64,000 nt of DNA. It comes from Microcoleus vaginatus HSN003 (GTDB lineage Bacteria; Cyanobacteriota; Cyanobacteriia; Cyanobacteriales; Microcoleaceae). Of the stretch, positions 16,011 to 25,290 are shown piece after piece. Made by a program: the position numbers and the translations under genes. The stretch lies in the NCBI RefSeq assembly GCF_022701255.1, contig NZ_CP031705.1:496001-560000 (forward strand). Direction: 5' to 3'. The notes beneath the pieces were generated by a model that saw only the letters and a list, made by a program, of their open reading frames with translations, was not told the DNA's origin and searched no databases. Each line of letters opens with the position of its first letter. Position 1 is the stretch's first letter.

Positions 16011-16973
16011 TTATGCTTGACATATTCCCATTAGTGTGCATTCCCAAACTAATCGCGGCTGTACGTAGTTTAGCAAATATTGTCGTGCTTTCTCCAAGGG
16101 TTCTAAGGGCGATCGACTAATTCCCCCTGCCAAAAATTGCTGCCAGTAACAGTGTTGTAAATAATCGATTAACCACAACTGAGATTCAGTATCTAAAGTT
16201 TTATCAATTTCCTTGGCCAATTCCAAAGCAGACCGCAGATTTTGAGGCAACTGCTTCACCTTTTGCAGCAAATCATCGGGTATTGATTGCAGTTGCTGCC
16301 AAATAGAAATTGCCTCCCCAGGACTGCCTTGAGCCATCCCCAGTACCTCGGGATGGGATAAAATCTCTGCGAATCCGGCTTGCTGCAAAACTTGTGCCAT
16401 TGCTTCGGGATTCAGCCTAGAAAACTGGATTTTTTGGCAACGGGAAATCAAAGTTGGCAGCAAACCTTCCACAGTCGGAGCAATTAAGATTAGCGCTGCT
16501 TTTCCCGGTTCTTCCAATGTCTTCAACAAGCCGTTAGCGGCTCCCTCGCCCATTGTTTCTGCTTGTTCCAGAACTACGACAGAACGCGCCGCTTCTAGTG
16601 GCGGTCGGCTGAGAAAATCACCGATTTCTCGAACTTGTTCTAAACGAATTTGTGGCGGTGCTTTCCGCTTTAAACCGGCTTCCTCTGCTTCCTTTTGTGA
16701 CAGGCGTTTACCTTGGTTCATGTAAGTTGGTTCTACCCAAAGTAAGTCTGGATGATTGCGCTGCTGCACGCGATTTTGTACAGAGGCTATGAGTCTGGTT
16801 TCGGGAAGGTTGGCTGAGAATAAAAGCTCGATGAAACACTGAGCAGCTAAACTTTTGCCGATGCCGTTAGAGCCGACAAATAAATAACCAGGAGCAATTC
16901 GGTTTCGCTGGACTGCTTGTGTTAGCAATTCTACTGGTCGCTCTTGTCCGATTAAGGATGTGAAATAATTCAT
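16011..16973 (-). CDS. holB: DNA polymerase III delta-prime subunit
   Basis: The 320-residue AAA+ clamp-loader subunit starts MNYFTSLIGQERPVELL. A P-loop-like GSNGIGKS is at about 34-41. Downstream come sensor-type VVVLEQAETMGEGAANGLLKTLEEPG and the arginine-finger region LISRCQKIQF. It belongs to the clamp-loading complex of the replicase. The gene lies downstream of tmk, as in many bacteria, separated here by 262 bp. Confidence 0.93.
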   Translation of the reverse strand: MNYFTSLIGQERPVELLTQAVQRNRIAPGYLFVGSNGIGKSLAAQCFIELLFSANLPETRLIASVQNRVQQRNHPDLLWVEPTYMNQGKRLSQKEAEEAGLKRKAPPQIRLEQVREIGDFLSRPPLEAARSVVVLEQAETMGEGAANGLLKTLEEPGKAALILIAPTVEGLLPTLISRCQKIQFSRLNPEAMAQVLQQAGFAEILSHPEVLGMAQGSPGEAISIWQQLQSIPDDLLQKVKQLPQNLRSALELAKEIDKTLDTESQLWLIDYLQHCYWQQFLAGGISRSPLEPLEKARQYLLNYVQPRLVWECTLMGICQA

Positions 16974-17235
16974 GTTGGCGGAAGAAGGAAGTTCGGCAAC
17001 GGATTATGTAACGGATGTAACGGATGAAGGATGAAGGAATAAAATCTAGGGTTTTAGCAATTAAGAACGTCTTAAGCGTCGGGGGTGGTTGCTATAATAC
17101 TAAAAGGTTATTGTGGTTTAATGGAGTGCTAAATAATTGTTTTGAGTTAAGAAGGTTAAATTGTAAGTTCCCGAAGCAGGGCAAGGCAGGGTCGTGTTTC
17201 TACATCTTATTTAGCGCTATTTTTCAGAAGTGGTA
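16974..17235. other. Spacer between tmk and holB
   Basis: No gene is supported. The left end carries GGAAGTTCGGCAACGG and GTAACGGAT repeats related to those near 13910 and 38273. Confidence 0.4.
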
Positions 17236-17886
17236 TTATTTAAAATATCCCCAAGCTTCTAACCTGCGAGTTACAAGAGTTTGAATTTCCTGAGCGACTT
17301 CATATTCAGGGCGATCGGCATTTATCCGGACAATTCGGGATTTATTTGCCTCTGCTAACTCCGCAAAACCTTGCTGCACAAGGCGGTGAAACTTCAAATC
17401 AGCTTGCTCGATCCGATCGCACCCTCCCCGGGCCCTTACCCTCGCCAAACCCGCCTCCACATTAATATCCAGCCACAAAGTCAGATCGCTTTCCAAGCCG
17501 CCGGTGGCAATGTCATTCAACTGCTTAATTAAATTTAAGTTAAGACTGCGGCCGTAGCCCTGATAAGCAATCGTAGAGTCAGTAAAGCGATCACATAAAA
17601 CAATCGTTCCTTTCGATAACTCGGGTTTGAGAAAAGTTTCAACGTGTTGAGCGCGATCGGCAGCGTACATGAGTAATTCTGCTCGATCGGATACAGATTC
17701 GGCCCCATCTTGTTTCAGCAACAAATGTCGCAGTCCCCTTCCCAGCTCAGTACCCCCCGGTTCGCGAGTAGCCACCAAGCGGACTCTCAGACAGTAACTT
17801 GCTTGCAAAAACTGTATCAACCGCTGCATTTGCGTAGTTTTACCCGCACCTTCAACCCCCTCAAACACGATAAGTTTGCCCTTCAT
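17236..17886 (-). CDS. tmk: Thymidylate kinase
   Basis: The 216-residue protein has P-loop FEGVEGAGKTTQ near 8-19, TREPGGTELG, and DRFTDSTIAYQGYGR, the DR(Y/F) motif and lid region of dTMP kinases. It phosphorylates dTMP to dTDP in DNA precursor synthesis. ATG at 17886 is preceded by few bases of leader. It is upstream of holB on the same strand, the common tmk-holB order. Confidence 0.96.
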   Translation of the reverse strand: MKGKLIVFEGVEGAGKTTQMQRLIQFLQASYCLRVRLVATREPGGTELGRGLRHLLLKQDGAESVSDRAELLMYAADRAQHVETFLKPELSKGTIVLCDRFTDSTIAYQGYGRSLNLNLIKQLNDIATGGLESDLTLWLDINVEAGLARVRARGGCDRIEQADLKFHRLVQQGFAELAEANKSRIVRINADRPEYEVAQEIQTLVTRRLEAWGYFK

Positions 17887-17991
17887 TGCCCTAACTTTCC
17901 ACCTGAATAAAATAAATCCATATTGTTCTGTTCATCGGTTCTAGGTTCGGTATGATAATAAAGTCTAAATGCCTCACGGCTGGAGTTTTTT

Positions 17992-18339
17992 ATGGCTCGT
18001 TATACTGGTTTTTTTATCGTTGCCGTTCCCATCGACCGTCTGCGTCAGTCCCTGATTGAAATTTTAGAGTCATGCAATCTTGATATTATCTACAATACAG
18101 GAGATTCCGTCATGGCTCGCGAGCTCCCCGGTCAAGTTTCGATTGCCAAACTTGTCACCGCAGAAGTCCTAATTGAGAAAAACACGGCTAGCGACTCAGA
18201 GGTTCGCATGAACTTCGTGATTAAAAACGAGGAACTGCCCCTGCAAACCAACAACCACTGCCGTCAAATGTTTGAGCTAGTGAGTCGTTCAATTATGAAC
18301 AACAATAACTGGCGACTTTTGGAAAGTATGGCACTGTAG
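17992..18339 (+). CDS. Conserved cyanobacterial protein, function unknown
   Basis: The 115-residue protein starts MARYTGFFIVAVPIDRLRQ. It has a beta-rich first half, a helix LRQSLIEILESCN, and a polar second half, ending WRLLESMAL. No signal or membrane segment is clear despite the hydrophobic start. The composition and even codon use support a real gene. I do not recognise a named family. Confidence 0.75.
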   Translation: MARYTGFFIVAVPIDRLRQSLIEILESCNLDIIYNTGDSVMARELPGQVSIAKLVTAEVLIEKNTASDSEVRMNFVIKNEELPLQTNNHCRQMFELVSRSIMNNNNWRLLESMAL

Positions 18340-18467
18340 CCATCAGTCAGTCAATTTGAGGTGTGAGATTTTCGCTTGACTCTACAGATGAATCAGGGGG
18401 TTCTAACTAACGTGGAAACTTCTTGGCTCTCGGCTCATGGTGTGAGGGGTTTGTCTCCCTCTTGGGA

Positions 18468-18512
18468 GGAGGTCATTAGTCATTAGTTTCTAGCTAATGA
18501 CCGATGACCTCC
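18468..18512. terminator. Inverted repeat between convergent genes, possible bidirectional terminator
   Basis: GGAGGTCATTAGTCATTAG (18468-18486) pairs with CTAATGACCGATGACCTCC (18494-18512) at 17 of 19 positions with a 7-base loop. It lies between the ends of two convergent genes. There is only a weak T-run, and the arm contains CATTAGT heptamer-like sequence, so it may be repeat-derived. Confidence 0.5.
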
Positions 18513-18536
18513 GAGTTTTATCTGCAATCCCTAAAT

Positions 18537-21188
18537 TTAAGCTCGAAATCCGCGTCGCAGCAGCAAAGAATTTGTAACAACGCTAACAGAACTAAACGCC
18601 ATAAATGCTCCGGCGGCCGCAGGACTGAGTAGAATTCCGGTTGCAGGCAGCAAGATACCCGCTGCTACCGGAATTCCCAGAGTATTGTAACCAAAGGCCC
18701 AAAATAAATTTTGGCGAATCTTATTAAAAGTAGCGCGCCCCAGCTCGATCGACTCAACAACATCCATCAAAGCATTTCGCATCAGCACAATTTGAGCAGT
18801 CTCAACTGCGACATCAGTACCGCAGTGCAAACCAATACCGACATCAGCTTGAGCCAAAGCCGGGGCGTCATTGATACCATCCCCCACCACAGCCACTTTA
18901 CAGCCTTGGGCTTGCAAAGTCGCGATCGCCCTCGCCTTCCCCTCCGGCCGCACTTCGGCCAAAACATCAGCCGCCGCCAAACCTAGCTGCTGCGCCGTCG
19001 CCGCCGCCGCTGACGCCGTATCCCCCGTCAGCATCATCACCCGCAATCCCATGCCCCGCAAACGTTCCACCGCCTCCTTAGCATCCGCCCTCAGAGTATC
19101 TTTTAGCCCGATTACCCCCAGCAAAACGCCCCCAGAAGCCACGTAAACCGCCGTTTTGCCTTTGCAAGACCCCGACAATTCCGTCGCCACAGCGACCCCC
19201 TGCTTCTTCATCCACTCGGCATTCCCCGCGAACACCCGCCGGCCCTCCACCAAAGCAGAAACCCCGAATCCCGGTTCCGTGCAGAAATCCTCAGCAGCTA
19301 GCATCGGCAAACCTTGCTGTTGAGCTTCCAGCAAAATCGCTGCGGCGATGGGATGACAAGCGCCCCTTTCCACCGCCGCCGCAATTTGCAGCAGTTTTGA
19401 GTCAATTGTGGAACAGGCATCTTGCCTGTTGTCAGAAACTCCATCAATTGTGGAACAGGCATCTTGCCTGTTACCAGAAACTCCATCAATTGTGGAACAG
19501 GCATCTTGCCTGTTATCAGAAACTCCATCAATTGTGGAACAGGCATCTTGCCTGTTGTCAGAAACTCCATCAATTGTGGAACAGGCATCTTGCCTGTTAT
19601 CAGAAACTCCATCAATTGTAGAAATTGTGGAACAGGCATCTTGCCTGTTGCCAGAAACACCATCAATTGTGGAACAAACATCTTGTGTGTTGCCAACATT
19701 AATATCCGAGTTCAAATCCCACTCCGAATGCTGGAAAATCGGCAAATAATCTGTGAGTGTGAGATTTCCGGTTGTCAGAGTGCCAGTCTTGTCAAAAACC
19801 ACCGTATCTAATTGATGCACCCGTTCTAAAACATCACCACCGCGAATTAAAAGTCCGCGCTCCGCCCCGATGCCAGAACCGACTAAAATTGCAGTTGGGG
19901 TAGCCAGTCCCAAAGCGCAAGGACAAGCAATCACTAAAACTGCGATCGCCAATTTCAAACTTAACAGCAAAGGCGATTGATAATGGATAATTGGCAATTG
20001 ATTTCCCATATTCATTGCCCCGTGTCCCATATCCATTGCCCCCTGTCCTACAAGCACAGAAGGCCAAATATGAGTGCCGGCAAAATACCAAAATAGGAAA
20101 GTTAAAAGCGATATCCCCATTACCCCATACACAAAATATCCCGCCACAGTATCAGCTAAATTTTGAATCGGCGCTTTGCGAGTTTGGGCGGCCTGCACCA
20201 AAGCCACCATTTGAGCTACAGTTGTTTCCTTACCGGTGCGAGTTGCCCGGATCACAACTGCCCCGGATTTATTGATAGTTCCCGCCGCAACTGTATCTCC
20301 TGGTTGCTTCAAAACCGGCATTGATTCGCCAGTCAGCATCGACTCATCTATGGTTGTTTTGCCTTCGCAGACTTCACCGTCTACCGGTATTTTTTCCCCT
20401 GGCAAAACTTGCAGCCATTCTCCGACTCGGACGCGATCGGCGGGAATTTCAATGTATTGTGGATCGTAGACCTCTGATGTCGAGGTTAAAGGCAATTCTT
20501 CCGATCGCACATCTAAAGTCGGGAGTTTAAAATCAACTAAGCGGGCTTTCGCCGGTTGCAATGCGATTAAAGCTTGCAAAGCTGATGCAGCGCGCCGTCT
20601 GGCTTGCTGTTCGAGAGTTTTGCCCAACAAAATAAAGCCCAGCAGCATCACCGGTTCGTCAAAAAAGCACTCCCATCCCATCTGTGGAAACAGCAGCGCC
20701 GCGTTGCTAGCGGTGTAAGCTGTGACAGCGCCTAAAGCTACTAAAGTATTCATGTTGGGTGCATTTCGCCATAAACTGCGGCACCCGTCAACGATAATCG
20801 GGCGACCCGGTAGCAGCAAAGCTAGGGTGGCGAGTCCCCAGTGGAACCAAATATTGGTGAGAATTGGGGCTTTTGTGCCGAGTACGTGACCTAAACCCGA
20901 TAGAATAATTAGGATAAGGGCGATCGTCAATTGCTTGATTTGCTGTCGAATTTCTTGCTGTCGCCGTTCAATTGTTGCCGCTTCTGCTTCCCGCTGATTT
21001 TCACCTAAACGAGACTGAGAGGGAAATCCATTATCAGTCAACTTTTTCGCTAAAGCCTCTGCATCGACAGCCCCCGGTTGACACTCAACCGTCGCTACTT
21101 CTACGGCTAAGTTAACGCAAGCTGAAATTACGCCTGAATACTGCATGAGTTGGCGTTCCACAGCTTTCGCGCAGCCGGCACATTTCAT
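18537..21188 (-). CDS. Copper-type P1B ATPase with an internal repeat insertion
   Basis: The 883-residue heavy-metal P-type ATPase has, in order: HMA metal-binding motif MKCAGCAKAVE at the very start, membrane segments, actuator TGES, the ion-binding CPC (about 421), DKTGTLT with the phospho-Asp (about 465), the HP motif ACHPIAAAI, and GDGINDAP (about 769). It should pump Cu(I) across the cytoplasmic or thylakoid membrane. Between DKTGTLT and the HP motif, about residues 500-595 are seven 14-residue repeats (STIDGVSDNRQDAC), absent from usual family members. The start sits inside the GMxCxxC motif; a frameshift just upstream seems to cut off the normal N-terminus. Confidence 0.92.
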   Translation of the reverse strand: MKCAGCAKAVERQLMQYSGVISACVNLAVEVATVECQPGAVDAEALAKKLTDNGFPSQSRLGENQREAEAATIERRQQEIRQQIKQLTIALILIILSGLGHVLGTKAPILTNIWFHWGLATLALLLPGRPIIVDGCRSLWRNAPNMNTLVALGAVTAYTASNAALLFPQMGWECFFDEPVMLLGFILLGKTLEQQARRRAASALQALIALQPAKARLVDFKLPTLDVRSEELPLTSTSEVYDPQYIEIPADRVRVGEWLQVLPGEKIPVDGEVCEGKTTIDESMLTGESMPVLKQPGDTVAAGTINKSGAVVIRATRTGKETTVAQMVALVQAAQTRKAPIQNLADTVAGYFVYGVMGISLLTFLFWYFAGTHIWPSVLVGQGAMDMGHGAMNMGNQLPIIHYQSPLLLSLKLAIAVLVIACPCALGLATPTAILVGSGIGAERGLLIRGGDVLERVHQLDTVVFDKTGTLTTGNLTLTDYLPIFQHSEWDLNSDINVGNTQDVCSTIDGVSGNRQDACSTISTIDGVSDNRQDACSTIDGVSDNRQDACSTIDGVSDNRQDACSTIDGVSGNRQDACSTIDGVSDNRQDACSTIDSKLLQIAAAVERGACHPIAAAILLEAQQQGLPMLAAEDFCTEPGFGVSALVEGRRVFAGNAEWMKKQGVAVATELSGSCKGKTAVYVASGGVLLGVIGLKDTLRADAKEAVERLRGMGLRVMMLTGDTASAAAATAQQLGLAAADVLAEVRPEGKARAIATLQAQGCKVAVVGDGINDAPALAQADVGIGLHCGTDVAVETAQIVLMRNALMDVVESIELGRATFNKIRQNLFWAFGYNTLGIPVAAGILLPATGILLSPAAAGAFMAFSSVSVVTNSLLLRRGFRA
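19402..19695 (-). repeat. 42-bp in-frame repeat array inside the copper ATPase gene
   Basis: There are six good copies and one decayed copy of a 42-bp unit (AATTGTGGAACAGGCATCTT and on), each with the hairpin AACAGGCA-TCT-TGCCTGTT. Because 42 is divisible by three, each unit adds 14 residues (STIDGVSDNRQDAC or GNRQDAC) without shifting frame. The sequence matches the hairpin arm of the family B element at 4539-4562. Between units 5 and 6 a 9-bp partial repeat gives an extra STI. Confidence 0.95.
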
Positions 21189-21283
21189 CCCCCGACATCG
21201 AAAGTAACAAGTTCTGGCGGTGATTCGTTAACTGGTAGGATTTCTGGTTGAATTTCGGGGATTGTTTTGGGCAAAAATTGCAT
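21185..21283 (-). pseudogene. Out-of-frame N-terminal segment of the copper ATPase
   Basis: ATG 21283 opens a frame encoding MQFLPKTIPEIQPEILPVNE, then SPPELVTFDVGG and a stop. A normal copper ATPase would read ...FDVxGMKCAGC. The frame here fails by one base in the run of five G (21189-21193), directly before the ATG of the main frame. One added G would join both parts. The 33-codon frame is therefore the probable original N-terminus. Confidence 0.7.
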
Positions 21284-21583
21284 GGTTTTTTTGGTATTGA
21301 TTAGAATATTTGGGTGCTTTTGAAAGAATTTAATGCACTGTTTAGACAAATGTCTATATTTTGATAATAGATAAATATTGTGGCATCTTCCAAAAGTGTT
21401 AGTTTTTTTTAATTCTTATTAGTTGCAGGCGGTTAAATCCGCAGTCCGCCTGGGGTTTCAACTACTTTCTGGCTGCGAGTTTAATGCTAAGACACACTTG
21501 GAACACCGGCTTGCCGTTTCCCTACTTGATATAATGAGCGAATTGCCGAGTTAGTATCCAGCTTTTATTTGACGAGTTTAGCG

Positions 21584-21769
21584 ATGACAGAAACACCCAA
21601 ATTTTATATTGTCAAACGTCCTGCCGGTAATTGCGAGATTTTGCCGTTGGCGCAACTTGAAGAACAAAACTCCACTATTATTGAAAAGTGGGGTCCTTAC
21701 GATTCCCCTGAAGATGCCATCGCCCGCCGCATCGGATTAATTCGCGCCGGCAAATGCCAGCCCCAATGA
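21584..21769 (+). CDS. Short conserved protein, function unknown
   Basis: The protein has 61 residues, starting MTETPKFYIVKRPAGNCEI. ATG 21584 is preferred over the in-frame upstream TTG. It has a compact beta-rich pattern with EKWGPYDSPEDAIARRIGLI, suggesting a small soluble domain. It resembles short proteins common in cyanobacteria, but I cannot name the family. It stands alone. Confidence 0.7.
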   Translation: MTETPKFYIVKRPAGNCEILPLAQLEEQNSTIIEKWGPYDSPEDAIARRIGLIRAGKCQPQ

Positions 21770-22086
21770 CGAATTACTATTACTTTCCTCCGCATCGCGA
21801 AAGCTAACGTGATATCAAATCTATTAGCAGCGGGATTATTCCTATCTCTCTTCTCTTACTCTGCGTGAATCAGCGTCAATCCATTGTCATCTGCGGTTAA
21901 TACATTCTCTTTTTTTAACCGCAGATGAGGGCAGATTAACACAGATTAACGCAGATGAATTAGATCAATTTCGGTTGCACCGGACGCATTGCAAAAAATA
22001 GCGAAGCATTCGAGTTTAAAATCTTGGCTTTTAGCCGTAAATCTTCCCCCGAATGCTCTTTTTAACTGAAACCTTACACAGGTTTT
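21770..22086. other. Spacer, repeat-like
   Basis: No gene is seen. A phrase AACCGCAGATGAGGGCAGATTAACACAGATTAACGCAGATGAA and an upstream inverted relative (CATCTGCGGTTAA at 21889-21901) form a stem-like repeat of a type common near gene ends in this genome. Confidence 0.4.
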
Positions 22087-23442
22087 CTACTTAGATTTAG
22101 AAGGTGCTGCACTGGGTTTTGCTTGCGCTGCATTTGGTTTAAGTGGCGCAGCATTCGGTTTCGACTGCGCCTTATCCTTCCCTGTTTTACCAGTAACTTG
22201 CTGGGTCAAAACTTCCATAGCTTTCGCGTATTGCGGATCGGCCGTCGTCGCAATTTTATCGCGATCGCGCCTCAATTCCTGTTTTTGAGCGTCGCTGAGT
22301 TCTACCTTAAAATCTGGTTCAATCCCGGCCTTGTTGATATCAGTGCCCTTGGGAGTAAAATACTTGGCAATTGTCACTGCCAAACCGGCACCATTTCCCA
22401 CGCCGCGTACTGACTGAACTAAACCTTTACCAAATGTCTTTGTGCCCACTAAAACCGCGCGCTTGTTGTCTTGCAAAGCACCGGATAGAATCTCGCTAGC
22501 ACTTGCTGAACCGCCGTCTACCAGTACAACTAATGGTTTGTCTGAGAGCGCTGCCATGTTTGCAGTTTGTCTATCGGCTTCACCTACTCGATCGACCGTC
22601 GAGACGATCGTACCTTCTTTGAGCCACATCCGAGCAATTTCAATACTTCCGTACAGCAACCCGCCGGGATTGGAACGCAAGTCTAAAATATAGCCTTTCA
22701 CCTTTTTCTGTTCCAACTCCTTAATTGCCGATCGCATTTCTGCTGCAGCATTCGCACTGAACTGATTTAAGCGAATATAGCCGACTTCTCCGATCGGACT
22801 TTTCTGCACCGACTGCCGCACAGGATGAATTTCAATTTTAGCGCGTTTCAGTTTAAAGTCTAATTCCTTCTTGTCCCGCAAAATAGTCAGCGTCACCTCA
22901 GTATCCACCTGGCCGCGAATCAAACTTACCGCTTGATTCGTATCCATGCCTTCTGTACTCTTGCCGTCAATCTTAATAATGATATCTTTTGCCAGAATAC
23001 CAGCAGTAAAAGCCGGGGTATCTTCGATCGGCGAAATCACCACCAACTTTTTGGTTTCCTCATCTTGAGTCAACTGAATCCCAACTCCTGTCAGTTCCCC
23101 AGAAGTTTCTACCTGCATATTTCTGAACTCTTGAGGGTCCATAAACCGCGTATAAGGATCATCCAGCTTCTTCAGCATTTCCCGAATTGCTTTGTAAGCT
23201 TCGTCGTCGCTGGTATAAGTCCGGTTCAAATAATCATTCCGCACCGCTTTCCAGTCAACCTGGTTAAAAGTGCCATCAACATAACTTTTGTCAATAATTT
23301 GCCAAACTTCATCAACCAACTCTTTAGGGCTTCCCCTAAAAGAAGCCAGAGATTTAGAACTGCAACCAGTGTTCGCAAGAGTTACGGCAGTGAGTACCAC
23401 CGCTGCTGCACTTAGAACAAGCCCTCGTTTTGTTATAACCAT
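22087..23442 (-). CDS. Carboxyl-terminal processing protease (S41 family)
   Basis: The 451-residue protein has an N-terminal hydrophobic signal ending near LANTGC, a possible lipoprotein cleavage site, so it is exported to the periplasm or lumen. A PDZ domain (GVGIQLTQDEE to LTILRD) precedes the S41 protease core. Nucleophile Ser lies in GGSASASEILSGAL (about 313) and the Lys partner in TFGKGLVQS (about 338), the classic 25-residue spacing. The tail is rich in Lys, Pro and Ala. Cyanobacteria have CtpA, CtpB and CtpC; this is more like CtpB/C than the D1-processing CtpA, but the subgroup is uncertain. Confidence 0.92.
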   Translation of the reverse strand: MVITKRGLVLSAAAVVLTAVTLANTGCSSKSLASFRGSPKELVDEVWQIIDKSYVDGTFNQVDWKAVRNDYLNRTYTSDDEAYKAIREMLKKLDDPYTRFMDPQEFRNMQVETSGELTGVGIQLTQDEETKKLVVISPIEDTPAFTAGILAKDIIIKIDGKSTEGMDTNQAVSLIRGQVDTEVTLTILRDKKELDFKLKRAKIEIHPVRQSVQKSPIGEVGYIRLNQFSANAAAEMRSAIKELEQKKVKGYILDLRSNPGGLLYGSIEIARMWLKEGTIVSTVDRVGEADRQTANMAALSDKPLVVLVDGGSASASEILSGALQDNKRAVLVGTKTFGKGLVQSVRGVGNGAGLAVTIAKYFTPKGTDINKAGIEPDFKVELSDAQKQELRRDRDKIATTADPQYAKAMEVLTQQVTGKTGKDKAQSKPNAAPLKPNAAQAKPSAAPSKSK

Positions 23443-23544
23443 TTGTGTGACGCGCGGGAGGAAAAGAGTTCAGAATAATTACGCTCAATCTAACACAGGC
23501 AAGGCCCGGTCGCAGTTGACGTACATATATTATTCCACTTTGCC

Positions 23545-23591
23545 GAGTTCTATTCAGGGGCCCGTCAGGGTGCCCACCCTGAATAGAACTC
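23545..23591. repeat. Perfect 15-bp inverted repeat, hairpin element
   Basis: GAGTTCTATTCAGGG (23545-23559) and CCCTGAATAGAACTC (23577-23591) are exact reverse complements, with a 17-base loop. Immediately right lies CACTCTTTGTGGAACAGGCC, which also occurs in the family B element at 9425-9444. It is in the gap between ispG and the Ctp gene. Confidence 0.8.
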
Positions 23592-23639
23592 TCACTCTTT
23601 GTGGAACAGGCCCTGCTGCTTCTGACAAAGGTGCTCTTC

Positions 23640-23689
23640 AGTCGGTTTAAACCGACTTCAGCTATGAGACAGGGGTTTCAACCCCTGTC
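23640..23689. terminator. Two palindromes downstream of ispG
   Basis: AGTCGGTTT/AAACCGACT (23640-23657) is a perfect 18-bp palindrome. GACAGGGGTT-TC-AACCCCTGTC (23668-23689) is a strong hairpin. Both lie just beyond the 3' end of ispG, which is read leftward, so the second could end its transcript. A decayed relative lies near 21421-21470. They may instead be dispersed repeats. Confidence 0.5.
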
Positions 23690-23732
23690 GGACTGTCGGA
23701 CTGTCGAACTCTAACAACAGAGAAAGAATCGC

Positions 23733-24953
23733 CTAAGGATCAACCCAGCGATCGTCCGATTTAATCAAGTCAATCAATTCTGCCACCCCTCGGTCTTCCG
23801 GCACCTTCTTAATTTCTTCCCGGCCCCGGTACAGCGAAATATAACCCGGTTGCTTCCCGACATAGCCGTAATCAGCATCAGCCATTTCTCCCGGCCCATT
23901 GACTATACAGCCCATTACTGCTATATCCAAACCCGTGAGATGCTTCGTCGCCTCTCTCACTTTGTGTAACACTTCCTCTAAATTAAACAAAGTGCGACCG
24001 CAGGAAGGACAAGCGACATACTCAACCATCGTTTTCCGCAGTCCCAAGGCTTGCAGAATGCTGTAGCAAACGGGAATCTCCTTTTCTGGGGCCTCTGTAA
24101 GCGAGACGCGGATGGTGTCACCGATACCGTCAGCTAACAAAGGTGCGAGGCCTGCGGTGGATTTGATGCGGCCGTATTCGCCGTCTCCTGCTTCCGTGAC
24201 GCCCAAATGCAGGGGGTAATCCATGCCGAGTTCGTCCATCCGGTGCACCATCAAGCGGTAAGCAGCCACCATCACCGGTGCGCGGGAGGCTTTCAGGGAA
24301 AGTACGATATTTCGGAAGTCGAGGGATTCGCAAATTTTGATGAATTCCAGGGCCGATTCCACCATGCCTTCGGGCGTGTCGCCGTAGGTAAAAAGCATCC
24401 TTTCGGCGAGGGAACCGTGATTAACGCCGATTCGCAAAGCTTTGCCTTGGTCGCGCAGGGAAATCACCAGAGGTTCCAGGGTTTCGCGGATTTTTGCGCC
24501 AATTTCCGCGAATTCGCTGTCGGTGTATTCGGTTCTGTCTGCTTTCGGCTTCTCGAACACGTAAAGTCCGGGATTGATTCTCACTTTGTCTACGTGTTTG
24601 GCAACTTCCAGGGCAATTTTCATACCGTTGTGGTGGACATCGGCGACGAGGGGCACTGGTTGGTAGGTGGCGTGCAGTTTTTGCTTGATTTCGGCTAATG
24701 CTTTGGCGTGGGCCATGCTGGGCACGGTGACGCGGACGATTTCGCAGCCAATCTCGTGCAAGCGCCGAATTCCGGCGACTGAACCGTCGATGTCGAGGGT
24801 GTCTTCGTTAATCATCGACTGTACGACGACGGGGTTGCCGCCGCCGATGGTGACGCTACCGACTTTGACTGGTCGGGTTTTGCGGCGTTTGATGGTGGTG
24901 TCGAAGGTTGGTTCGGTGGTGAGGGTTTTAGTGGGGTTCGGCAGAGTTTGCAT
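23733..24953 (-). CDS. ispG: 4-hydroxy-3-methylbut-2-enyl diphosphate synthase
   Basis: The 406-residue IspG/GcpE catalyses the next-to-last step of the MEP isoprenoid pathway with a 4Fe-4S cluster. N-terminal TIM-barrel landmarks are [21 protein letters not shown] and VRINPGLY. The cluster cysteines are in [15 protein letters not shown] (about 316-320) and [10 protein letters not shown] (about 347). Length fits the bacterial and cyanobacterial form. In cyanobacteria the enzyme takes electrons from ferredoxin. Confidence 0.97.
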   Translation of the reverse strand: MQTLPNPTKTLTTEPTFDTTIKRRKTRPVKVGSVTIGGGNPVVVQSMINEDTLDIDGSVAGIRRLHEIGCEIVRVTVPSMAHAKALAEIKQKLHATYQPVPLVADVHHNGMKIALEVAKHVDKVRINPGLYVFEKPKADRTEYTDSEFAEIGAKIRETLEPLVISLRDQGKALRIGVNHGSLAERMLFTYGDTPEGMVESALEFIKICESLDFRNIVLSLKASRAPVMVAAYRLMVHRMDELGMDYPLHLGVTEAGDGEYGRIKSTAGLAPLLADGIGDTIRVSLTEAPEKEIPVCYSILQALGLRKTMVEYVACPSCGRTLFNLEEVLHKVREATKHLTGLDIAVMGCIVNGPGEMADADYGYVGKQPGYISLYRGREEIKKVPEDRGVAELIDLIKSDDRWVDP

Positions 24954-25290
24954 AACTGGTTGCTAGGGTTCTGTAATTAGAGTTTATAAAATTGTGTCTA
25001 CTATTTTTTAGGTTTGCACAGAAAGGGTCTGTTTGGGCAAAGAGGTTTTGGGATTTAGGATTTTTGATAGAAGTACGATCGAACTTGTAACTCACATTAT
25101 GTATGTTTGGGCGATCGGGCGATCGATTTTTTAGTATTAAAATTTAACATTCCGGGCGGGCAATATGCCCATTCCACAGATTAATCCGGGGGCTTGTTTA
25201 ACAGTTGATAAATTTTAGGTACAATCTAAGATTATTGTGGGCGATCGCATCTAGCAAGATTATCTAGATAGTTTGGAGTCTTAAACACTT
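24954..25290. other. Divergent spacer upstream of the Pepco-caspase operon
   Basis: No gene is seen. A short palindromic GGGCGGGCAATATGCCCATTCC stretch at 25156-25177 is a decayed relative of the MITE cores. The right half holds the likely promoter of the Pepco-caspase operon. Confidence 0.45.
25198..25225 (+). promoter_or_regulatory. Possible promoter of the Pepco-caspase operon
   Basis: TTAACA at 25198-25203 and TACAAT at 25220-25225 are separated by 16 bases, close to the TTGACA/TATAAT consensus with one mismatch each. They lie about 65 bases before ATG 25291. This is a pattern match only. Confidence 0.35.

Noticed and set aside
19397-19811. Plus-strand frames with NRHLACYQKLHQL-type repeats
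   Set aside because: These are shadows of the 42-bp repeat array inside the copper ATPase, which is the real gene on the minus strand.
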